Source: Periplaneta americana (taxonomy: Eukaryota; Arthropoda; Insecta; Blattodea; Blattidae). From it: DNA of 64,000 nucleotides. Position numbers and translations under genes: made by a program. Under the pieces are notes generated by a model. It was not told the origin of the DNA, did not search any database, and saw nothing but the letters and a program-made list of their open reading frames with translations. Positions 55,093 through 64,000 of the stretch are shown in pieces. The stretch lies in the NCBI RefSeq assembly GCF_040183065.1, contig NC_091123.1, positions 105,924,321 through 105,988,320 on the forward strand, in the 5' to 3' direction. Positions within the stretch are counted from its first letter, which is position 1. The number at the start of each line of letters is the position of its first letter.

Positions 55093-55510
55093 TACCGCGA
55101 GTCAGATGAGATGCAAATGTATCATATATATTTTTAAGTCTGCAGAATTAGAATTTCAATATAAAAGAAAAACTCAATATCACACTTGTATATAAGTATT
55201 ATACAATGGATATATATCAAATGATAACTGATGTAAATATGTTTTAGTTTTACTTTTATTTTCTTTTTGGGATTAGACATATATATATAAGTAACAATAT
55301 ACATCCATAAATTAGAGAAGGATTAAAAAAAAAAAAAACACTACCTACATTAAATAAAACAATCACCTCCAACTTCGAAAGTGAATAAATTTTAACCACC
55401 TCTGCTAAGATAGAACATACAGCTAAAAGAAAACTAAAACATGTAATATTATTTTTGTAATGGGGCAAAAAAAAAAAAAAAAAAAACCACACACACACAC
55501 ACACACACGA

Positions 55511-55857
55511 GTTCACAAAAGGATGGTGGGGTTTGTAACCATTGTACTTTCTGGATCTTTTAATTTATAAATTAATTACAAGCTTCAATCGGAAGAATAA
55601 CTGTCCAAGTTTGGTGTACATCACTCAAAGTCCCTCTATATGCGCACCTCTTAGACACACCAAGAAATTGCAGGAGGACTTTTTTAAAGAAGGAGCAGAA
55701 GATGATATCGTCTTGGAATTCATAATCGTCAATCTTCAGGACTCCGATTCTTATGACAATTCTAGTGGATCTTCAGAATAGTTTAATTGTTTAAACTATT
55801 TTTAACAAATTTAATTTACTTCTCTGTTAAGGAGATTTTTTATTTTAAATGCTTAAC
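55511..55857. other. KAT5 intron 4 sequence with a short open frame
   Basis: A frame ending at 55781 has a hydrophilic tail ('FFKEGAEDDIVLEF', 'DSDSYDNSSGSSE') that could be a coding remnant. No family was recognised, so it is not called a gene. Confidence 0.25.
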
Positions 55858-55861
55858 TTAA

Positions 55862-55943
55862 CACGTTGACTGCCGCTTGACGCGTATATACGTCTCGCAG
55901 CACGTATATGGACGTATATACGTGTCAAGTGGCAGTCAATGTG
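55862..55943. mobile_element. 82-bp piggyBac-like MITE
   Basis: Flanked by TTAA on both sides (55858-55861, 55944-55947). It has 33-base inverted repeats beginning 'cacgttgactgccgcttgac' with 30 of 33 matching, and a 16-base loop. The TTAA target and CAC-type end fit piggyBac-like nonautonomous elements. Confidence 0.85.
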
Positions 55944-55949
55944 TTAATT

Positions 55950-56412
55950 TGAATATGTGTTCATTTCACCTTTACTTAATATTTCAACATGCAAATAGTA
56001 TTCTGAGGTAGGTTACATTTAGTCACTACATAATTTTATTATAGTGTATGTAAAAAGTGAATAATTTTATTTTTCCGATGGTATATTTCAACTTGATTTT
56101 TTAATATACTGAAACTATATAAACTATATGAAAAGTTAAAGAACCCATTGTTTTCATTCACATAAAATCCTAAAATATTAGCTCTTTTTCAGAGATAGTT
56201 AAATTAGTGTAATAAGTATAAGCATAATAAATATAAGTGAGAAAAATGTATAACTGAAATGGCATTTAATAACATTTGATGAATATGTGTGGAGAACAAG
56301 TTAAGTAAATTCAGTAAAATTTTCACAACAGAAATTTATAACTTCTCTGTTAAGCCATCTTTGAGTTTGTAGTACAGTACTCAAATTTATAACACATATT
56401 CTTGAAGGTTGT
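55950..56412. other. KAT5 intron 4 sequence, nothing recognised
   Basis: AT-rich sequence without supportable features. Confidence 0.4.
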
Positions 56413-57786
56413 AAGGTGTGTGTGTGTTTTTTTATAGGAATTTTATTAATCAACATGTTCCATTACAGTTTGTAATACTACACGTTCTGGTTTACATCAA
56501 TATTGGTTGGAATGCATATTACTTCTGTTGAATTCCAGTTTTGTTAAGTTGATGATGGATTAGCTATACCTAATTGTTGACTGTTTACAATATAAGCTAG
56601 TGTTATATTGCTATTTGTTTGGAATACCTAAGTTTGGTAATGTTTATACGTTGTAAAATTTAGATTATACTTCTTAATAATTCCTATTCTGTCTTACATA
56701 AATCTATGTTTATGTATTTACACTTTGTGCAGATATGTGCTTATTACTATTCTGTGCTCTATTCTACTTTAATTGGCTGTAAAGTCAATTGGGGTCAGAA
56801 GCAAAGGGAGTATAAGTGCACTTAGGTTATTTGTGAGAAAATGTGGTTGAAAGTACTTAAGATTTCGTAAATTTCGGGAAATTTTTTATTTAAATTTTAG
56901 TGTTTAATGTGGTTAAAAGATGTATCTCTTCGCCACTAAAATTTTTAATGTTTTAGCTTAACCTGGATCCACTTAACTCATGTTCTTGGAAATGTCACTT
57001 GTACCCTTTGTCTTCTGAGCCCCTCAATTGTATTCACATATTTGCAAACTTCTTTTAAGAACTATTTCATTAAGTCTCTTCTCTCTGGTGGTAAAACTCC
57101 TCCCTTGGTTATTTTGCTTCTCTGTAGTGTTTGTCTTTCCATGTTGTATTTGGAGCACTCGAGCAGAAGATGGTCGACGGTTTGGTCTCCTCCTTCGCAG
57201 GGGCAATTTGCATCTTGTGTTATACAGAATCTATAGAAGTAGGTTCTTATTCTTCCTGTCCTGTGAGCATGGTTATGAGTCCCTATGCAATCGGAATCTT
57301 CACAACTAGTTTCTCTGCAATGCTTGGAAATTACTTCTTTGTTTTGGCTCCTTTATTTGTAGCTCGCTATTCTATTTCCCAACTCCTCATGCTCTCTTCT
57401 CGTAGTGTCTTCAGTACTTCAGTCTTTGGCATCTTATTGAAGGATGCTGGCTCGTCGCTTCTGGCACCTTGTTTGGCAAGATAGTCTGCTAACTCGTTGC
57501 CATATATACTGATATAAGCCTTGACCCACGAGAATGCTTTTGAGATAGCACAATATCTGCCTGATGTTTTCTATTAAGTGATTGTGATTCCTGGTATTTT
57601 TATTGAGTCTAGTGTAATTTTTCTGTCAGTATATAAAACTAGAGTGTTAGGAAAATTGAGGTTCTGTTGCATTTCTGGTATACTGTTTCTAGTGCTTTCA
57701 AGACAGCAAGTTTTTCCACCTGATTGTTCGAGCATTTGTCATCTATCTTATATTGTAATTGTGAGGTGCACGCAGGGTGTGTGCGG
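56413..57786 (-). mobile_element. R1-group LINE, minus-strand fragment (copy E)
   Basis: At the left, CA repeats (read GT on plus) and an A-run precede the family 3'-terminal box on the minus strand (56454-56484), then the 3' UTR. Coding remnants at 57757-57020 include 'WVKAYISIYGNELADYLAKQ' (RNase H end), 'FYRFCITQDANCPCEGG' with 'DQTVDHLLLECSKYNMERQT', and an end near 'YVNTIEGLRR'. Frameshifts and a stop are present. On its 5' side lie a poly(A)-CCGCACACACC stretch, the same kind of junction as between copies A and B. Confidence 0.8.
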
Positions 57787-57985
57787 TTTTTTTTTTTTTT
57801 TTTTACAGAAATTAACACTGAAGTTATCTTACTTCTTCCTTCTCAACTTTTTCCCAACATTTGGTTATAAGATACCCAGAAGTGTCAAAAGATTCACTAT
57901 TTGCCAATTTGCAAGGTGTTTCGTGTTCATTTCCTCTTCCTTTATTTATAACAAGCATTTAGAAGTCAATAAGCCGATTCGAGTC
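57787..57985 (-). pseudogene. LINE C-terminal scrap
   Basis: The minus strand gives 'LLTRIGLLTSKCLL', 'IKEEEMNTKHLANWQIVNLL', a decayed copy of the Cys/His tail of the 22.4-kb LINE, ending in poly(A) at 57805-57787. Confidence 0.6.
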
Positions 57986-57999
57986 AATAAGCTGAGGCA

Positions 58000-60900
58000 A
58001 TTGTTGTTGTTGTTTTCTGATGCCAGGCGTTTGACAATAAAGTCATTTGACCTCTTGCACTCCAATATTTTTCAAAGATATTATCATGACCAGCCACTGA
58101 AGCACAGATTTTGAGGTGCTCCGAATCCATTTCTTGGTTTGAGTTGCACAATGGACAGTTAGGGGACTGATATATTCCAATTCTATGCAGGTGTTTGGCC
58201 AAACAATCATGGCCTGTTGCCAATCTAAATGCAGCCACAGACGATTTTCGTGGTAAATCGGGAATTAACTGTGGATTTTGATGCAGAGAGTTCCATTTTT
58301 TCCCTTGGGATTGTGTTATCAAATTTTGTTTGTTGAAGTCCAAGTATGTAGATTTAAAAAATCTTTTCACAGAGTAATACGTAGATTTAGTAACAGGTCT
58401 GTAAGTAGCAGTGCTGCCCTTCTTTGCTAAAGCATCCGCATTCTCGTTTCCCAGGATTCCACAATGGGATGGTATCCATTGGAATACAATTCTTTTATTG
58501 AGTGATAATAATTGAGAGAGCATTTTAGTTATTTCTGCTGTTTGAGATGAAGGTGTGTGTTTAGAGACTATTGATAGAATAGCTGCTTTGGAGTCTGACA
58601 ATATAACTACATTTTAAAATTTACTGATGTGGCATAGAAGATTCCTGAGACTTTCACTTATTGCAATGATTTCTCCATCAAAACTTGTTGTTCCATACCC
58701 AAGAGATCTATAAAGTGAGAAGAGACAGCACGTAACACCTGCACCGGCACCTTGTTCTCTGGAGATCAAGGATCCATTAGTGTCTAAATGAAGCCAGTTT
58801 TGTGGAGGGTATCTAATATTAATTGTCTCTAAAGACAATTGTTTTAGTATTTCAGTGTTTACTTCTGTTTTCAGTATTTCTTCTGTTAAATTTAGATTAT
58901 GTTCCATATTTAATAGAGTTAAAGGGTTTGGTTTAATTTGTAAGTTTTCTTTTAAATTCGGGATATTGATTTTCTGTTTTAATTCCTGAACAATGGATAT
59001 GAAACTTTTTTGAGTTTTCAATCTACAGAGAGGACTGTATGAATGCCAATTGTTTCCTGGTAATCTAATAAGTTTTTCATATTGAATCAGTGCTTTTTCT
59101 TCTATTGTCATTTTGATGCTGTTAATATTAGTGAGGAATCTCATAGAATCTATTGGAGTTGTTTTGATTCCACCAGTAATGAGTCTGAGAGCTTGGTTTT
59201 GAACATATTCTATTTCGTTTATGAAAGGTGAAGTAATAAAAATTTCTCCTCAGTATGTCAGCACTGGCTGTATAAACATTTTGTATGTAGTGTTCAAAGT
59301 ATTCCTAGAGCATTCCCATTTCTTTCCTGCTAGTCTTTTTAGAAGGGAGAATCTTTTACGAGCTTTTTCAGAAATGTATTTCAAATGGTTGCTCCATGTT
59401 AACTTACTATCGAAAATAACTCCAAGATATTTGGATTCATAAGTCCTAGGAAGGTGTTGGCCATTGTATTGGATATTGAATTCTCTTTCTTTTTTTCAGA
59501 GTGAAAATATTTGGTAGTTACTTTTGCTTAAATTGAGTGTCATCAAATTTGATGTATTCCATTCATGTAGTTGATTTAGAGCTTTAAGAGCAGAATTTTG
59601 AATTTTGTCTCTATGTCTGTAAGATCCGGAAGTCCACAAAACTATATCATCTGCAAATAGTGCTGTTTTCATGTTTGATTCCTCTAATAGGTAGGGTAAG
59701 TCATTTATATAAATATTGAATAAAGTTGTGCTGAGGACAGCGCCCTGAGGTAGACCTCGATATGTTTGTCTGTAACTAGAAAGTGAGTTATTGAATTTAG
59801 TGGCAATGAATCGTTGACTAAGGAATTCTGAACATATTGCTGGAGATACCTAATTTCTGGAGTTTTAGTAATAATTTATTTCTCCAAACAGAGTCATATG
59901 CTAGCTGAAAGTCAATAAATATTGCCAAGGTATCTTCTTTCTTGTTAAAACTGTCTTTTATTTCTTGGCCGAGGCGTATGACTTGTTCATTGGTAGAGTG
60001 TAGTTGTCGAAAGCCGGCTTGTCTTGGTGATAAAAGATTTTGGGATTCTAAATACCAAGTTAATCTGTTGGAGGTCATGGACTCCATGGTTTTTGCTATC
60101 ATGCTTAATAGTGCTCTTGGTCGATAACTATTAACATCATGAGCAGGTTTCCCTTTTTTGTGAATTGGTACAATGATTGCTTTTTTCCAAGCTGCAGGAA
60201 CTGAGGTGTTCCATGATAAATTGAAAATGGATAAAAGTACAGACTTGGCTTTTTCCCCCAGATGTTTAAAAAATTCGGAATGAATGTTATCGGGGCCAGG
60301 AGATTTCTTGGTTTTAAATTTTGTAAAGCTAGAGTTAATTCTTTGGAAGTAAAATTTTGATGAAATATGTCAGGTTTTGTACTAGTAATATTGTTTTTAT
60401 TATTTTTATGTAATTCTCTTTTGATAAATTTGTCAGTTTTTTTGGTATTGGGATGTAATCTGTGAGAGTTTGAGTAGTGTTTATTAAATGCGTTTGCTAT
60501 ACCTCTGCTATCTGTTAGTGTTTTGTTATGAATAATAGGTTGGCTAGTATTTTCCTATGTATTGGAAATGTTCTTCAGAAAGTTATATGTTTTAGCGCTA
60601 TCGGTTCTGTAATTAATATTTTCAATAAATTTATTGAAACATTTCTTTTTTGCTGTTATGATTGCTTTTTTAAGAATGGCAGTCTTCTTCCTCCAATCTT
60701 GAGTATCTTCTGGTGTTTTTCTATGTTCTGCTTTGGTTCTTGCTTTATCTCTATCTTGTTTCAATAAATTCAGGTTTTCTGTCCAGAATGGGGTGTATTT
60801 TTTTGGTTTGCCTCGTGGAATGTGCTTGTTTGCAATTTTAAGAAGAGATTCACAGAAATATTTGTTCAATCTATCTGGGTTTGTATTTCCCGTTAGTGGT

Positions 60901-61200
60901 GTGTTGACCTTGAGGTGTTCGTCGAGTTCTGTTGTAAATAGTTTCCAATTCGCTTTCTTAAAGTTCCATGTTGTTTTGTTATTGTAGGGTTCTTTTCTTC
61001 GGTTTTGGTGGAGATGAATAGAAGCAATGATGACTCTATGGCCAGATCCAGGGTCTTCAATTGCTTTTTTCTTGGTTTCGTGATGGATATCTGATGTTAC
61101 TAGTAATAAGTCTGGATTTGTACCAGAACCAGAATAATGAATGAAAGTAGGGGGATCTTCTTTTCTGTAGACAAGTTCTGCGGTGCTGAGACAATTGTGA
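58000..61200 (-). mobile_element. CAA-tailed LINE (endonuclease-RT-RNase H), minus strand
   Basis: The largest copy of the family also seen at 39.2 and 25.0 kb. From its 5' side: endonuclease (61170-60980, 'SGTNPDLLLVTSDI', 'GSGHRVIIASI'), spacer, RT (about 60400-59250, with 'RQAGFRQLHSTNEQVIRLGQ' and 'IFIDFQLAYDSVW'), RNase H (58800-58450) and Cys/His tail, ending 'cagaaaacaacaacaacaa' at about 58000. It lies antisense in KAT5 intron 4. Frameshifts and stops split it, and the N-terminal endonuclease is missing. Confidence 0.87.
58005..59144 (-). pseudogene. CAA-tailed LINE: RNase H and C-terminal domain
   Basis: The frame 59144-58614 runs from RT thumb to 'WLHLDTNGSLISREQGAGAG' (RNase H strand 1; LDTN in place of the usual Y/FTDG). 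The frame 58601-57984 has 'MSDSKAAILSIV', 'FQWIPSHCGILGNENADALA' and 'LATGHDCLAKHLHRIGIYQS' with the Cys/His set 'CPLCNSNQEMDSEHLKIC'. One stop (58614-58602) separates them. Confidence 0.85.
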
Positions 61201-61209
61201 TCCGTAACC

Positions 61210-62190
61210 AATCTGAACAAAATGTAAGATTGTTTGTAGGAAATCTTATCTGCTTAGAGCCAAAGCTCGATCATATATCACATTTCAAACTCAAATCCAG
61301 AAAATTTTACGATATTGGCTTACCTTGTTCTTCCACTGTGATCTTCATTTAATAAGATATGATTATTTTACAAAAAAGAAAGTCAGTTGTTGTGGACTGC
61401 ATGCTCCTCAGGAATAAGCCACGCCCTCAAATTGTAATAATTCCATAATTTGTTCAGTTACATCATGATGTGTTACAAAATATTTCACTGTTTCTAAAGC
61501 ACTGTGTCATTAAAGGATACAAGATTAGTGGAGGAAAGTAGGGGCAGCTTCGAATTTCCACGAATATCAAAGTGGGCCGCATCTTAACATGAACATGTGT
61601 TGTATATTTTCTTGGCAAACCTAATTTGGAACAAAATTTATTTAGAATGTATAAATGACGTTTTGTATTTCATGGAGTTTGGTCCTGGTTTTTTCATAAC
61701 TTTACCAAATCACATTACGTGACAGCCACAATGCAACAATACTATGTGTAAGTTAAACTCTCAACAGTTATAAAGATTACCGGTACTATGAAAATTATTT
61801 GATTATGTGACTCTCGCATAATCATCCATTCGTATTCCCACTGTGCAGTACTAAAGCAGCACTAAATGTATCTGAAATGCCAAAAGTAAAGACCGTGAAA
61901 ACTCTACTGACTCGATAGTGGGTTGAGAAAAACATAATTTTACAATAGACATAAAAATTGTAGTTTACCAAAAAGTTACAAATAACTGGTAACTATACAG
62001 TAACAAACACTGCAGTTTTTTAGAAAGAAGCTTGGAACAATTGCGGTAATTTATTGTAAGAACAGCTATAACGAATTTGTTAAGCACTATAATGGTTGAA
62101 AGGTGCGTCAAGGAAAGACAGTGATTCTGCTATTCATTGTATTATTTTCTCTGCTTACCACATACTTCAAAGATGCTTGTGTTTGTTTAA
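61210..62190. other. KAT5 intron 4 sequence, nothing firm
   Basis: No element boundaries recognised apart from the LINE junction near 61190. Confidence 0.4.
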
Positions 62191-62192
62191 AA

Positions 62193-62480
62193 ATTAAATT
62201 AAATTAAATCCGTGGCACAACAGCCCATGGTAGGCTAAGGCCGTCCAACTGACTCTTTGCTTCACATTTACTTGCCTTAGCAGGGAATGACAGTCCGACC
62301 AGTATGGGGGTAATATGTTGTCAAAAAATGATTCCCCCATATGCTATATCTGGTATACGAAACCAGCTGTCACTACTCACTGTAGCTTCCCAAATTCTTC
62401 TTGAAGCTGTGTGGGTATCACTGATCATTGACGAAAATTTCATGGGAGAATTTCTTCCCCCATGAGTACTACAATCAATG
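62193..62480. repeat. Unclassified interspersed repeat
   Basis: Starts after an ATTAA run with 'ccgtggcacaacagcccatg' and 'taggctaaggccgtccaact'. The sequence is more GC-rich than its surroundings and recalls a repeat seen elsewhere in insects. It ends in poorly defined sequence near 62480. Confidence 0.4.

Positions 62481-64000
<1,520 letters not shown>

Larger units (their letters stand above)
51441..55510 (+). mobile_element. R1-group LINE, nearly intact ORF2 (copy B)
   Basis: About 4.1 kb: endonuclease, RT, RNase H and Cys/His tail in order, then a 3' UTR of about 370 bases with the 3'-terminal box (55440-55466), an A-run and CA repeats. The element begins abruptly at the endonuclease inside CA repeats of copy A's tail, without ORF1 or 5' UTR. 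Only three lesions are seen over 3.6 kb of coding sequence: TAG at 52493-52495, a frameshift near 53580-53610 and TAG at 53896-53898. RNase H plus the R1-like RT suggests the R1/LOA group. Confidence 0.9.

Noticed and set aside
55542-55781. 79-residue plus-strand frame with acidic tail
   Set aside because: No family or splice support; kept only as a note in the intron 4 description.
57131-58114. Plus-strand hydrophobic frames of 117 and 178 residues resembling membrane proteins
   Set aside because: Antisense of minus-strand LINE coding sequence; hydrophobicity is a by-product of the complement.

Overview
The window looks like a piece of a large, repeat-rich insect genome. The base composition is AT-rich. 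The genes have introns with GT..AG borders and are short coding islands in long transposon-filled stretches. Several repeat families (a tRNA-derived SINE ending in GCGTCGTAAAATAA-type sequence, LINE 3' ends with GTAAGTAAGTAA tails, 'gagccgttcagagc' foldbacks) are ones I associate with cockroaches such as Periplaneta. That assignment comes from memory of repeat families and is not proven here. No bacterial, plasmid, CRISPR or viral feature was seen.

Two host genes are supported, both on the plus strand. The last coding exon of a mitochondrial-type monothiol glutaredoxin (GLRX5 family) lies at 7066-7262. The first five coding exons of a Tip60/KAT5 MYST acetyltransferase lie at 32411-32455, 32702-32759, 39914-39982, 45833-46089 and 63232-63405. 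Three of the KAT5 exons are under 70 bp. They were recognised from splice sites, matching codon phase and the chromo-barrel sequence. The gene runs off the right edge before its catalytic domain. A minus-strand 91-residue ORF at 9762-10037 is a possible third gene.

Everything else is mobile DNA or featureless sequence. 0-7 kb: a Tc1-like transposase that seems to be split in three, a 100-bp palindrome, a SINE with target-site duplication (TSD), a decayed repeat-encoded protein and a foldback element. 8-22 kb: mariner remnants, LINE tails, SINEs, a tRNA-bearing element with 5' inversion, and a 718-bp hAT-like element with 8-bp TSD. 22.15-26.64 kb: a nest in which a pogo/Tigger-like element holds short tandem repeats, these are split by a LINE, and the LINE is split by a SINE and by a second LINE end, with target duplications at every level. 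28.0-30.76 kb: a 2.76-kb element with 'gagtcattccacgtcaaatc' termini, a 4-bp TSD and a relic of an unusual protein. 32.4-63.4 kb: KAT5 with introns full of LINEs.

The KAT5 introns hold a composite of tandem and inverted 284-bp tRNA-Asn-like units inserted as one 12-bp-TSD event (40591-41523). They also hold at least five copies of an R1-group LINE family whose 3' ends all finish as poly(A) plus CA repeats (one copy almost intact at 51.4-55.5 kb), and an R2-superfamily element with a restriction-like endonuclease region outside rDNA. A third LINE family with CAA-repeat tails occurs repeatedly.

The most interesting signal is the tRNA-carrying unit. It has the same 3' end and a TSD at both loci, 5' inversions, no poly(A), and appears as a head-to-tail multimer. 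That pattern suggests copying from a circular or multimeric RNA.
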